Source: Polaromonas sp. UBA5171
GTDB taxonomy: Bacteria > Pseudomonadota > Gammaproteobacteria > Burkholderiales > Burkholderiaceae_C
Reading direction: 5' to 3'
NCBI GenBank assembly: GCA_002413395.1
Contig: DHWX01000126.1
Location: 1,274-23,735, forward strand
DNA: 22,462 nt
In this document: positions 13,162 to 22,135 of the stretch, one piece after another
Position numbering within the stretch: position 1 is the stretch's first letter
Layout: every line of letters starts with the position of its first letter
Translations under genes and position numbers: made by a program
The notes under the pieces: model-generated
Database searches by the model: none
What the model saw: the letters and a program-made list of their open reading frames with translations, nothing else
What the model was told of the DNA's origin: nothing

Positions 13162-15768
13162 TCAGTGGGCGGGAATCGTTTCCTTGGTTTCTTTTATGCG
13201 CGCCGCGAGGTGGTCCAGCGCCTCTTGTACCTGATCGACCAGGATCAGGCACAGGTCGCCGGGCTGCAGGCGTGCCAGTGCCATGTCAATTGCCAGGAAC
13301 TCGCCGCGTATTTCATCAATTTGGCGGGTCCGGCTGGCCTTGGGTGGCCCTTCCAGTCCTTCGCGCAGCAGTGCCATCACTTCACCGTCAGCACGGCCGC
13401 GCTGGGCGGCATCCTGGTAAAGAATGACGTCGTCAAACGCAGCACCGAGAATGATGGTTTGCTCGCGGATGTCGCTGTCGCGTCGGTCGCCGGCACCGCT
13501 GATCACCACGCTGCGGCGCTGTGTGGGCGTGGCGGGCATGGCGTTTACCGCAGCCACCAGGGCGCGCATGGCGTCGGGGTTGTGGCCGTAGTCGGCAATC
13601 ACGGTGGCGCCCCGGTAGTCCATCACATTGAATCGGCCTGGTGCGCTGTCTGTATCGTTGGTAAAGCTGGCCAGTCCGCTTTTAAGGGCGTCCCAGTTGG
13701 CTCCCATGGCCCAAGCCGCCGCTACGGCAGCCATGGCATTTTCAACCTGAAAACTGATGCTGCCCCCTCGGGTGAGCGGGATACTCTGCAGGGCAATGCG
13801 CTCCATCCAGGCGCCTTCCGCGGCAACCAGCATGGACCCATCCACATACACGACTCGCTTGCCCTGGGCACGGTGTGTGGCCATGAGCGGGTGGTGGCGG
13901 TCGGCTGCAAAAAAGATCACTTTTCCCGGACATGCCTCAGCCATGCTGGCTGCAAGGGAGTCGGCGGCGTTGAGCACCGCATAACCGGTTGGCAAGACGT
14001 TTTGCACCACCACACGCTTGAGCACGGCCAGATCTTCCACAGTGGTGATGTAGTTCAACCCTAGATGGTCACCTTGCCCGATGTTGGTGACCACCGCGAT
14101 TTCGCAGCGGTCAAAACCCAGGCCTTCACGCAGCACGCCTCCGCGCGCAATTTCAAACACGGCCGCATCCACGTCGGGATGCATCAACACGTTGCGGGCG
14201 CTTTTGGGTCCGCTACAGTCGCCATGGTCAGTTTGGCGGCCATTGATATAGACGCCGTCGGTATTGGTCATGCCGGTGCGCAGGCCGTGCGCTGCCACCA
14301 GATGCGCAATCAGACGCGTGGTTGTCGTCTTGCCGTTGGTGCCGGTGACGGCAATCACCGGCACGCGGCCGTTGTGACCTGCCGGGAACAGCTCATTGAT
14401 CATGGCCACACCCACCGCGCGCCCCTTGCCGTAAGAAGGCGAAAGATGCATGCGCAAACCAGGCGCGGCATTGATTTCAATGACACCGCCGTTTTGTGAT
14501 TCGAGCGGCCTCAGTATGCTTTCGCAAACCACGTCAACACCAGCAATGTGCAGGCCCACCATTTGTGCCGCAGCCACGGCGCGGGCAGCCACGGCAGGAT
14601 GCACGTTGTCAGTGACATCGGTGGCGGTGCCGCCTGTGCTCAAGTTGGCGTTATTGCGCAGGATAACGCGTCGCCCTTTGGCTGGAATCGATTCCGGCGT
14701 GAGGCCTTGCACGTCAAGCCGGGCCACGGCGATATCGTCAAACCGGATTTTTGTCAGGGCCGTGGCATGGCCTTCGCCGCGCCGCGGGTCCTGGTTGACA
14801 ATTTCCACCAGTTCGCGCACGGTGTGCAGGTTGTCCCCCACCACCAGCGGCGGCTCACGCCGCGCCGCCGCAACCATCTGGCCGCCTACCACCAGCAGGC
14901 GGAAGTCGCTGCCGGAAAAAAACGTTTCGACCATGACTTCGCCGTGCTCGGTCGCTGCCCGGTAGGCAATTTCAAGGTGCTCGCGGCTGGCAACGTTGAC
15001 GGTGACGCCCTTGCCCTGGTTGCCACCTCGTGGTTTGACAACGACCGGCAGGCCGATGTGCAGGGCCGCAGTCCAGGCATCGGCGATATCGACGACCGGC
15101 CGACCTAGGGGAACCGGTACACCGGCTGCGCGCAGCAGTTTTTTGGTGAGGTCCTTGTCTTGCGCAATGGACTCGGCCACGGCGCTGGTGGTATCCAGTT
15201 CAGCGGCCTGTATGCGCCGCTGGCGGGAACCCCAGCCGAACTGCACCATGCTACCCTTGGTAAGACGTCGATACGGGATGCCGCGCGCCATCGCCGCATC
15301 GACAATCGCCCCGGTGCTGGGGCCCAACCGTTCGTCCTCGTCAAGGCTGCGCAGATTTGCGAGAGCCCCTTTCAGGTCGAAAGTCGTGTCGTGCAGGGCG
15401 GCTTGAATCAGTGCTTGCGCCAATTTGAGCGCCAGCCGACCCACCGCTTCCTCGCTGTATTCCACCACGACTTGGTAAACTCCCTGGTTGACCGAGATCG
15501 CTGTGTGGCTGAAGGTCACCGGGCAGCCCGCTGCAGCCTGCAATTGGAGTGTTGCCGTTTCGAGCACATGAGCCAGCGAAATCCGATTGGCAAGAGTGGC
15601 TTGACGCAATGCCCCCATATCTGGAAACAGTGCGCGCAGGCGTGACTCGAAACCGGGGAGGCCGTCGATGCAAGACTCGGCTGCCGTGCAGGCCGCGATG
15701 ATTTCCAGCGCTGTGTGACGGCTCCAGAGGTTGGGGCCGCGCAGGGCCCGGATACGGGACACTTCCAT
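13162..15768 (-). CDS. cphA: Cyanophycin synthetase (full-length, active Mur-ligase site)
   Basis: This 868-residue enzyme builds cyanophycin (multi-L-arginyl-poly-L-aspartate) from Asp and Arg with ATP. The domains are an N domain (1 to about 200), an ATP-grasp domain (about 200-460, with KDLTKKLLRAAGVPVP, PVVVKPRGGNQGKGV at 241-255 and EINAAPGLRMHL at 431-442) that adds Asp to the backbone, and a Mur-ligase-like domain (about 468-868) with an intact P-loop GTNGKTTT (476-483) that adds Arg. The N domain has AHVLETATLQLQ (66-77), where other CphA proteins have the HxxEHxxxE motif linked to primer-making hydrolysis; His and Glu are replaced by T71 and Q75. The ATG shares ATGA with the stop of the upstream synthetase gene, so the pair is co-translated. 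The product accumulates as cytoplasmic nitrogen-storage granules. Confidence 0.95.
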   Translation of the reverse strand: MEVSRIRALRGPNLWSRHTALEIIAACTAAESCIDGLPGFESRLRALFPDMGALRQATLANRISLAHVLETATLQLQAAAGCPVTFSHTAISVNQGVYQVVVEYSEEAVGRLALKLAQALIQAALHDTTFDLKGALANLRSLDEDERLGPSTGAIVDAAMARGIPYRRLTKGSMVQFGWGSRQRRIQAAELDTTSAVAESIAQDKDLTKKLLRAAGVPVPLGRPVVDIADAWTAALHIGLPVVVKPRGGNQGKGVTVNVASREHLEIAYRAATEHGEVMVETFFSGSDFRLLVVGGQMVAAARREPPLVVGDNLHTVRELVEIVNQDPRRGEGHATALTKIRFDDIAVARLDVQGLTPESIPAKGRRVILRNNANLSTGGTATDVTDNVHPAVAARAVAAAQMVGLHIAGVDVVCESILRPLESQNGGVIEINAAPGLRMHLSPSYGKGRAVGVAMINELFPAGHNGRVPVIAVTGTNGKTTTTRLIAHLVAAHGLRTGMTNTDGVYINGRQTDHGDCSGPKSARNVLMHPDVDAAVFEIARGGVLREGLGFDRCEIAVVTNIGQGDHLGLNYITTVEDLAVLKRVVVQNVLPTGYAVLNAADSLAASMAEACPGKVIFFAADRHHPLMATHRAQGKRVVYVDGSMLVAAEGAWMERIALQSIPLTRGGSISFQVENAMAAVAAAWAMGANWDALKSGLASFTNDTDSAPGRFNVMDYRGATVIADYGHNPDAMRALVAAVNAMPATPTQRRSVVISGAGDRRDSDIREQTIILGAAFDDVILYQDAAQRGRADGEVMALLREGLEGPPKASRTRQIDEIRGEFLAIDMALARLQPGDLCLILVDQVQEALDHLAARIKETKETIPAH

Positions 15769-18014
15769 CAGTCTGCCCTCCCGACATTTTTTTCAGGAAT
15801 TTCAGAGACTTCAAAGGCCTCAATACCCGCACCAATCAGGTCGAGCGGGATCGCGAGCGCCCACGCGGCACCGACGGCAGCCAGCAGCGTTTCTGCCGAA
15901 AGCAATTGCCGCTCGTGCCGCTCCGCCCAGTCTGCCAGTTTGCCCAGACCGGGTAAAAAGACTTCCGTGGCACCGGTGGCCAGTACCACCTGATCGTCCC
16001 GTATGAAGATCGCGCGGCCTTGTTCGCCGCGGTGAGCGACGATAATCGCCGCATCGGGGTTGGTGCTGTAAAAGATGACTTCTCCATCACACAGATTTTT
16101 CATCTCCAGCATGCGCGCCGGGTCGGCATTCAGGACTGCCGCGCCTCCGGGCAGTACCGCGTCTACTTGGGTGCGCAGAACTTTGAACATTTGATCGTCT
16201 TCAGTGATATCGAAGTCACCCAGATCGGAGGCACTGCCGAGGTCGGCGACCACGCCGATCTGGCAGTGGTCATAGCACAGGCCAGTGCGCAAAATGACAT
16301 CAGCCCCATTTTCAAGCACGGCGGCCTGCACGGCCCGGTTGATCAGCAGAAGCTGGCCAGCTTCCCAGTTTGCGCAGTCGCTTGTATCAATGCAGCGCTG
16401 ATCCAGAAAAAGACCATTGCGGCAAGCCAGACCGGTGTAGCGGCCAGACAAGTGCAGCAGCCAGGCGAGCAGTCGCGCGATGTCCTGGGTGCCTCTGGAT
16501 CCGGCGATGCCAATAACCGGTATGCGGCCGTATTGGCTGTGCTGGCCAGCCTCACTGACGTCGGTAGTGCCATGGGGAAAAAGGTGTTCGCAGATGTCGC
16601 GCCCTACCGGACGCGGTGTGCCTTCGGCTGGCTTGAGGTGCATCAGCAGCCCCGGGCCGGCATTGACTTCCACAATCGCGCCGCCTTGAGGCTCCAGCGG
16701 ACGCGAGATATCTTGCGCTACCACATCAATGCCGGCCACGTCCAGACCAACCACACGGGCGGCGAGCGAAACACTGTGGGCAACTTCAGGATGGACATCA
16801 TCGGTGCAGTCAATGGAGACGTTACCGTTGCGCTGAATCAGCACCTCGCGACCCGCCTCCGGTATGGCCTCGGGGCTCAGACCCTGGCGTTCCAGATCCA
16901 GCAAAATGGCGCCGTCAGTGGTGGTTCTGATCTGGCCCAGGGGAAAATCCTCGCCCAAGCCGCGCCGTGGATCAATGTTGAGCTGCGCGTCCACCAGTTG
17001 CGTTACCGTCGAATGGCCGTCGCCAGTGATCCAGGCAGCCTCTCCGCGTGCGGCCGCGACCACGCGGCCGCCCACCACCAGCAGGCGGTGCTCGTTGCCA
17101 CGCACAAAGCGCTCGACCATCACCTCGCTGCCATGGCGCTGGGCCACGTCAAAAGCGGCTTGCACTTCCTGCTGTGTTCTCAGGTCCAGCGATACGCCGC
17201 GCCCGTGGTTGCCGTCCGATGGCTTGACGACCACTGGCAAGCCGATGTTTTGGGCGGCGACCCAAGCCTCCTCTGCGCTGTCGACAATTTCACCTTCGGG
17301 CACTGGCACGCCGCAGGTGGCCAGCAGGCTCTTGGTCAGGTCCTTGTCATGGGCAATGCCTTCTGCAATCGCTCCGGTGAGCTCGGTTTCCGCGGTCCAG
17401 ATGCGTCGCTGGCTGGCGCCATAACCCAGTTGCACCAGGTTGCCATCATTCAGGCGAATGTGCGGGATGCGCCGGGCGGTGGCGGCCGCCACGATGCAGG
17501 CTGTGCTGGGTCCGAGGTAGCAGTCATCCACCTTGGCGCGTATCCTTTCGACGGCAGCCTGCAAATCTGCCGAGCCATAGGAGTCGGCATTGATGGCGGC
17601 CATCAGCAATTGGTGCCCCTCGGCCAGCGCGGTACGGGCTACCTGTTCGTCCCTGGCCCGGAACACCATGCGGTAAATGCCACGCTTCGAGGTGCTGCGC
17701 GTCTGGCCAAAACCGGTGGGCATGCCAGCGAGATTCAGCAGTTCGATCACCACATGTTCCAATACGTGGCCGGCCCAGGTGCCTTCCTGCAGGCGTTGCA
17801 GAAAGCCGCCGCGTTCACCGATGCCGCAGTGGTGTTCAGACACGGCGGGAAGCAGGGCGATCAGACGGTCATTGAAGCCGGGCAGCAGGTTGGAGGGAAA
17901 GTCTTCCAGGGTTCCCAAGTCAAGCCATACCTCCAGTGCAGGTCGGTAGGTCCAGATGTTGGGGCCGCGCAGGTAATTGATGCGCAGCAGTTTGATATCG
18001 TCCTGTTTACTCAT
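15768..18014 (-). CDS. CphA2-like cyanophycin synthetase with degenerate Mur-ligase site
   Basis: ATG 18014 (MSKQDDIKLLRINYLRGPNIW) is preferred to the TTG at 18038, giving 748 residues, about 120 fewer than the neighbouring cphA product. The N domain keeps GHVLEHVVIEL (82-92) with H83, E86, H87 and E91. The ATP-grasp domain (about 220-480) has KDLTKSLLATCGVPVPEGE, PVVVKPSDGNHGRGV (260-274) and VEVNAGPGLLMHL, and looks active. The Mur-ligase P-loop is replaced by GSRGTQDI (505-512), lacking the GKT/S lysine, and the C-terminus is short. This is the pattern of CphA2 enzymes, which rejoin beta-Asp-Arg dipeptides, and of the cphA' genes in Cupriavidus-type bacteria. It is the first gene of a two-gene operon with cphA. 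Dipeptide use is inferred from family knowledge. Confidence 0.9.
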   Translation of the reverse strand: MSKQDDIKLLRINYLRGPNIWTYRPALEVWLDLGTLEDFPSNLLPGFNDRLIALLPAVSEHHCGIGERGGFLQRLQEGTWAGHVLEHVVIELLNLAGMPTGFGQTRSTSKRGIYRMVFRARDEQVARTALAEGHQLLMAAINADSYGSADLQAAVERIRAKVDDCYLGPSTACIVAAATARRIPHIRLNDGNLVQLGYGASQRRIWTAETELTGAIAEGIAHDKDLTKSLLATCGVPVPEGEIVDSAEEAWVAAQNIGLPVVVKPSDGNHGRGVSLDLRTQQEVQAAFDVAQRHGSEVMVERFVRGNEHRLLVVGGRVVAAARGEAAWITGDGHSTVTQLVDAQLNIDPRRGLGEDFPLGQIRTTTDGAILLDLERQGLSPEAIPEAGREVLIQRNGNVSIDCTDDVHPEVAHSVSLAARVVGLDVAGIDVVAQDISRPLEPQGGAIVEVNAGPGLLMHLKPAEGTPRPVGRDICEHLFPHGTTDVSEAGQHSQYGRIPVIGIAGSRGTQDIARLLAWLLHLSGRYTGLACRNGLFLDQRCIDTSDCANWEAGQLLLINRAVQAAVLENGADVILRTGLCYDHCQIGVVADLGSASDLGDFDITEDDQMFKVLRTQVDAVLPGGAAVLNADPARMLEMKNLCDGEVIFYSTNPDAAIIVAHRGEQGRAIFIRDDQVVLATGATEVFLPGLGKLADWAERHERQLLSAETLLAAVGAAWALAIPLDLIGAGIEAFEVSEIPEKNVGRAD

Positions 18015-18032
18015 TCGTTTCAACAATTTTTG

Positions 18033-18049
18033 GGCCAACCGGCTTGGCC
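18033..18049. promoter_or_regulatory. Inverted repeat in the divergent cyanophycin promoter region
   Basis: GGCCAA-CCGGC-TTGGCC (6-bp arms, 5-nt spacer) lies 19 bp upstream of the ATG of the CphA2-like gene, in the 244-bp region between it and the divergent ABC gene. It could be an operator controlling one or both operons. No -35/-10 pair was assigned with confidence. Confidence 0.35.
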
Positions 18050-18258
18050 GGTGTTACGTTTTTATTTCGGGCCGATGGCTGGTTAGGGATTATGTGGAGT
18101 TTTCAGGCAGGCTTGAAAAAAAGTCGTCAGGAAACAGTTTCGGCGAAAATCCCTGTTCCAGTCTCCTTGGCTCGTCCCACCAAAGTCTATCCAGAAACTG
18201 AATCTGTTGTCTGCAAAAGGCCGTACCAAGTACCCGACTCGAAGAATTCATAGCCACC

Positions 18259-20649
18259 ATGAAATATAACCACCCCGTGGATGACCCCAGTACTGCCGAC
18301 CCTGTGCTGGCAGGGCTTCATTCACAACTTCTCAGCGAAGAGAGCGTTTTGTGTTCGCTGGTGGTTGACCTGGACTCGCAACTCCGTTTTTCCCGGGGCC
18401 TGCTGGTACTGACGGACCGTCGACTGCTGGCTTGTGGACCTGAAGGCAACTGGAGCAGCTGGCCCACTGTGGACGCGGCCGGAGCCCGGGCGCAGGGATT
18501 GGAGCTGCGGCATTTTGACCATGCGGGCGTGGGGACCATTGAACTGCACGACGTACATGGTGACAAACCTGGCGGTGCAGACCGACGGCTGGCCGGTTGG
18601 CGTTTTACCCTGGGTGGCAATGTGCAGGCGTTGCGCCTGGTGCGGTTGTTTGCGCAGCAGCATGCCCTGGCGCGGACTGGCGCATCCGGTTCTGAGTTCA
18701 TGCCGACCGATGAAGTCGCGTTGTGCCCGGAATGCGATTTGCCGCTGCCGCCAGACAGCGAGGAGTGCCCGGCGTGCGCCCGTGAATTGCACGCGCCGCC
18801 CTCAACCTGGGTGCTGCTGCGGCTGTGGCGCTTTGCCCGTCCGTACCGTCATCAGTTGCTGGGTGGTTTTTTGCTGACACTGGCTTCCACGGCGGCCACG
18901 TTGGTACCGCCCTATCTGTCCATTCCGCTGATGGACGACATTTTGATTCCGTTCCAGAATGGTCAGCAGATCGAACCGTGGAAAGTCGGAGCCATTCTGG
19001 GCGCGCTGCTTGGTGCGGCGGTTCTGGGCTGGGCGTTGAACTGGGCCCGCACTTATATACTGGCCCTGGTATCCGAGCGCATAGGCGCCGACTTGCGGAC
19101 GGCCACCTTTGATCATCTGCTGGATTTGTCGCTGGACTATTTTGGCGGCAAGCGCACCGGTGACCTGATGTCACGGATCGGTTCCGAGACGGACCGCATT
19201 TGCGTTTTTTTGTCGTTGCATGCGCTGGACTTTGCCACTGATGTACTGATGATTGCGATGACCGCAGTCATCCTGTTTTCAGTCAATCCGTGGCTGGCGC
19301 TGGTGACTTTTTTGCCCTTGCCGTTTATTGCATGGATGATTCATGTGGTGCGCGACAAGCTGCGTACCGGCTTTGAAAAAATCGATCGCGTCTGGTCCGA
19401 CGTGACCAATGTTCTGGCCGACACCATTCCCGGCATCCGTGTGGTCAAGGCGTTTGCCCAGGAAAAGCGCGAAGCCCAGCGCTTTCGCGAAGTCAACCAC
19501 TTCAATCTGGTGGCCAATGACAGGCTGAACAAAACCTGGTCACTGTTCGCGCCCACCGTTTCCTTGCTCACTGAGGTTGGCCTGCTGGTGGTCTGGGCGT
19601 TTGGCATCTGGCTGGTGTCCCGGCACGAAATTACCGTCGGTGTTCTGACGGCCTTTATTGCCTACATTGGTCGTTTTTATGGCCGGCTCGATTCGATGAG
19701 CCGCATTGTTTCGGTAACACAAAAGGCAGCGGCTGGCGCCAAGCGGATTTTTGATATCCTTGACCATATATCCGACGTTCCCGAACCGGCCCAACCCGTG
19801 AAAATAGGCGAGTTGCAAGGACGCATTGAGATGAAAGAACTGGGTTTCCGCTATGGCAACCGTTCCGTCATTCGCGGACTGAGCTTGACGGTTGAGCCTG
19901 GTGAAATGATTGGCCTGGTAGGTCACAGCGGCTCGGGGAAAAGCACGCTGGTCAATCTGCTGTGCCGTTTTTACGATGTTGCCGACGGCGTCATCAGCGT
20001 GGACGGCACCGATATCCGGCGTTTTGCGGTGGCCGACTACCGGCGCAATATTGGTTTGGTGCTGCAGGAGCCTTTTCTGTTTTTTGGCACCATCGCGGAA
20101 AACATCGCTTACGGCAAGCCTGGTGCCACGCGCGCCGAAATTGTGGCCGCCGCGCGCGCCGCCCATTCGCATGAATTCATCTTGCGCCTGGCTCACGGTT
20201 ATGACTCGCTGGTTGGCGAGCGCGGCCAGGGCCTGTCGGGCGGCGAGCGCCAGCGCATTTCCATCGCGCGCGCCTTGCTGATCAATCCGCGCATCCTGAT
20301 TCTGGACGAGGCCACCTCATCGGTGGACGCCGAAACTGAAAAAGAAATCCAGCGCGCACTCGACAACCTGGTGCAGGGCCGCACCACGATTGCCATTGCC
20401 CACCGCTTGTCGACGCTGCGCAAGGCTGACCGGCTGGTGGTGATGGACCGCGGGCGAGTGGTGGAGGTTGGGTCGCATGATGATCTGATGGCCCAACAGG
20501 GTGCTTACTGGCGCTTGTACCAGGCTCAGGCCCGGCAGGTTGACAAGGAAGGCATTGATAGCGCCATCGAGCAAAGCCATATTGCTCTGGCTACCTCGAA
20601 AATGGCGCATACCGCCCAACATGTCGGGCAACAGGCCGAGAATTCATGA
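18259..20649 (+). CDS. Cyanophycin-associated ABC transporter (fused membrane and ATPase domains)
   Basis: This 796-residue half-transporter has three parts. Residues 1-180 are an extra cytoplasmic domain ending in a zinc ribbon (C156PEC159...C170PAC173). Residues about 190-500 are a six-helix type IV exporter membrane domain. Residues about 525-770 are the ATPase, with Walker A GHSGSGKST (555-563), signature LSGGERQ (659-665), Walker B LILDEA with D683/E684 and the switch His in AIAHRLST. Proteins of this layout are found next to cyanophycin synthetases and are named cyanophycin metabolism-associated ABC transporters; the substrate is not established. It should act as a homodimer in the inner membrane. 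The gene is divergent from the synthetase operon and its TGA overlaps the DUF1854 ATG. Its ribosome binding site is not obvious. Confidence 0.92.
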   Translation: MKYNHPVDDPSTADPVLAGLHSQLLSEESVLCSLVVDLDSQLRFSRGLLVLTDRRLLACGPEGNWSSWPTVDAAGARAQGLELRHFDHAGVGTIELHDVHGDKPGGADRRLAGWRFTLGGNVQALRLVRLFAQQHALARTGASGSEFMPTDEVALCPECDLPLPPDSEECPACARELHAPPSTWVLLRLWRFARPYRHQLLGGFLLTLASTAATLVPPYLSIPLMDDILIPFQNGQQIEPWKVGAILGALLGAAVLGWALNWARTYILALVSERIGADLRTATFDHLLDLSLDYFGGKRTGDLMSRIGSETDRICVFLSLHALDFATDVLMIAMTAVILFSVNPWLALVTFLPLPFIAWMIHVVRDKLRTGFEKIDRVWSDVTNVLADTIPGIRVVKAFAQEKREAQRFREVNHFNLVANDRLNKTWSLFAPTVSLLTEVGLLVVWAFGIWLVSRHEITVGVLTAFIAYIGRFYGRLDSMSRIVSVTQKAAAGAKRIFDILDHISDVPEPAQPVKIGELQGRIEMKELGFRYGNRSVIRGLSLTVEPGEMIGLVGHSGSGKSTLVNLLCRFYDVADGVISVDGTDIRRFAVADYRRNIGLVLQEPFLFFGTIAENIAYGKPGATRAEIVAAARAAHSHEFILRLAHGYDSLVGERGQGLSGGERQRISIARALLINPRILILDEATSSVDAETEKEIQRALDNLVQGRTTIAIAHRLSTLRKADRLVVMDRGRVVEVGSHDDLMAQQGAYWRLYQAQARQVDKEGIDSAIEQSHIALATSKMAHTAQHVGQQAENS

Positions 20650-21152
20650 ACGAAGACAAGCGCATGGCGAACCCCGATCGCCCTTTTTTACCGACTTTTC
20701 AACTGGAGCGCCAAGCCTCCGGCCGCCTGCTGTTCACAGACGTGAATGGTGACCAGCATGTTGGCGTGGTCCCGGTGCGGGCTTTTCCTGTTGCAGCGCC
20801 TGATGAAGGCATCTCGCTGGTCAGCACCGAAGGCCACGAGGTGGCCTGGATCGAGCAACTGCAGGCTTTGCCGCCGGCGTTGCGCACGTTGCTGCAGGAA
20901 GAGTTGGCTCTGCGCGACTTTGTGCCCGAGATCCAGCAGATCAAAAGTGTTTCGACGTTTGCAACGCCCAGCATCTGGACGGTAAAAACCGACCGGGGCG
21001 ATACGTCTTTTGTACTGAAGGGCGAAGAAGACATACGCCGCCTCGGACGCAACGCGTTGCTGATCGCGGGCAGCCAGGGCGTGCAGTACAGCGTGCATGA
21101 CATGGCGTCACTGGATCGAGATTCGCGCCGCCTGCTGGAACGTTTTCTTTAG
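20646..21152 (+). CDS. Cyanophycin-associated DUF1854 protein
   Basis: This 168-residue soluble protein belongs to DUF1854. It contains FQLERQASGRLLFTD, VGVVPVRAFPVAAPDEGISLVS, GHEVAWIEQLQALP, EELALRDFVPEIQQI, FATPSIWTVKTDRGDTSFVLKGEEDIRRLG and the C-terminal GVQYSVHDMASLDRDSRRLLERFL (quoted as separate family-like blocks). ATG 20646 overlaps the ABC transporter TGA (ATGA), so both are made together and probably act together. A second ATG (20664, MANPD) is possible. DUF1854 has no known reaction. Its constant place behind this ABC transporter in cyanophycin loci suggests an accessory or regulatory subunit of the transporter, which is inference. No signal peptide or membrane segment is present. 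Confidence 0.9.
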   Translation: MNEDKRMANPDRPFLPTFQLERQASGRLLFTDVNGDQHVGVVPVRAFPVAAPDEGISLVSTEGHEVAWIEQLQALPPALRTLLQEELALRDFVPEIQQIKSVSTFATPSIWTVKTDRGDTSFVLKGEEDIRRLGRNALLIAGSQGVQYSVHDMASLDRDSRRLLERFL

Positions 21153-21228
21153 GGGGTTGGTCAGGGCCAGCAGGTTCTGTAGCGAGCGGGCAATCACCTT
21201 GGTGGCCCGTCATGGGGGTTCTATTGGT

Positions 21229-21741
21229 TCAGAGCTGACCTTCAGTCAGCGTATCAAGCTGAAACTGCCCGCTTTTGTGCCATAGCCAGGTGTCGGTATA
21301 GACCACCTTACCCATTCGTGTGGGAGCCGGAAAGGGGGAAGCCTGTTTAACAGTCCGCTCGATTTCCGCCACTACTTCAGGTGCATGGCGTGGTGCCCGC
21401 ATCCAGTCCAGACGGATCACGCGGCCTGCCTTGTCGATTTCCACATTCAGCACGCCAATGGCGTATAGCAGGGGCGGCATCTTGCCTTTGTAAATGCGCT
21501 TGGCATTGAGGTCGTAAAGGTGGGTGGCACCGTCCTGGCGGTAGGCGCGGGCCGAGGTGGCCGATGAACTTTGGACCGATCCCTTCGAGCCGACGATCGG
21601 CCCTTTGACAGCGGATGCTTGAGGAGCCTGCGGTTGGCCAGGCCCTGGCACGGGTGCGGTTTTACAGGCGCTCACAATCGCGGCAAAGCCCGCAGAAAGC
21701 GGTGCCAGTAGCCAGAAGCGGCGGGGCTGGGTGTCAGTCAT
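21229..21741 (-). CDS. Lipoprotein with TonB-C-like domain
   Basis: This 170-residue protein begins MTDTQPRRFWLLAPLSAGFAA and has a lipobox IVSAC (C26), so it should be lipidated and periplasm-facing. Residues about 30-70 are a Pro/Gln/Ser-rich linker. The C-terminal 100 residues resemble the TonB C-terminal fold used in energy transducers and related lipoproteins: YKGKMPPLLYAIGVLNVEIDKAGRVIRLDWMRAP, then APEVVAEIERTVKQASPFPAPTRMGKVVYTDTWLW. No TonB membrane anchor or Pro-Glu/Pro-Lys spacer is present, so it is not a standard TonB. GAGAAG precedes the ATG. It converges on the DUF1854 gene and shows no operon partner. The fold call is moderate; the role is unknown. Confidence 0.78.
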   Translation of the reverse strand: MTDTQPRRFWLLAPLSAGFAAIVSACKTAPVPGPGQPQAPQASAVKGPIVGSKGSVQSSSATSARAYRQDGATHLYDLNAKRIYKGKMPPLLYAIGVLNVEIDKAGRVIRLDWMRAPRHAPEVVAEIERTVKQASPFPAPTRMGKVVYTDTWLWHKSGQFQLDTLTEGQL

Positions 21742-21905
21742 GGTGTGCTTCTCTTTTTGTAGCCAGTTAATTCTGATCCTCGCATTGCAGGCCCCTGATG
21801 CTAAGGTGTCGTTTCGTCACGAAACCATCCGTTGGTTAAGCCGTTGTTGCCAACTGGGCTATTTTGCCGATTTTTTCATATAGATATCCGGAGAATACGT
21901 GACCA

Positions 21906-22040
21906 ATGGTTTCCATCAATGCCCACCGCGACACTGAAATATTTCTCACCCGGCTCACCCTGGAGCCGGTAGTGCTGGTGGAGGTGGCGTCAACGCAGGG
22001 CTCCGTGCCGCGCGATGCGGGCACCTGGATGGTTGTTTGA
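21906..22040 (+). pseudogene. xdhC: N-terminal relic of xdhC (xanthine dehydrogenase accessory protein)
   Basis: A 44-codon frame from ATG 21906 reads MVSINAHRDTEIFLTRL, then EPVVLVEVASTQGSVPRDAG and TWMVV before TGA. This matches the start of XdhC/CoxI-type proteins, which have PVVLVEVxxxxGSxPRExG near the N-terminus and help insert sulfurated molybdenum cofactor into xanthine dehydrogenase. Full XdhC is roughly 250-350 residues, so more than 80 percent is missing. The sequence after the stop (to 22135) shows no continuation in any frame that I can see. GGAG lies about 12 nt upstream of the ATG. It is probably a deletion remnant. The assignment rests on one short motif-rich stretch. Confidence 0.7.
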
Positions 22041-22135
22041 CCGATTTTTTTTGAGCGGGCTTTGATCGGGCAGTGGTTTCTGGACGGGGCCAAGACGGAT
22101 TGAAGTCGCAAACCAAAGCGACGAACTCCGTCGCG

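Noticed and set aside
13030..14064. Long plus-strand frame opposite cphA
   Set aside because: His/Gly-rich antisense shadow of a GC-rich gene; cphA on the minus strand has full domain motifs.
16020..18086. 688-codon plus-strand frame opposite the CphA2-like gene
   Set aside because: Antisense shadow created by high GC content; the minus strand encodes recognisable ATP-grasp motifs.
21811..21825. GTTTCGT-C-ACGAAAC palindrome upstream of the TonB-C-like lipoprotein
   Set aside because: The arms are clear but it lies 70 bp upstream of the gene with no promoter that I can align to it, so no function is claimed.
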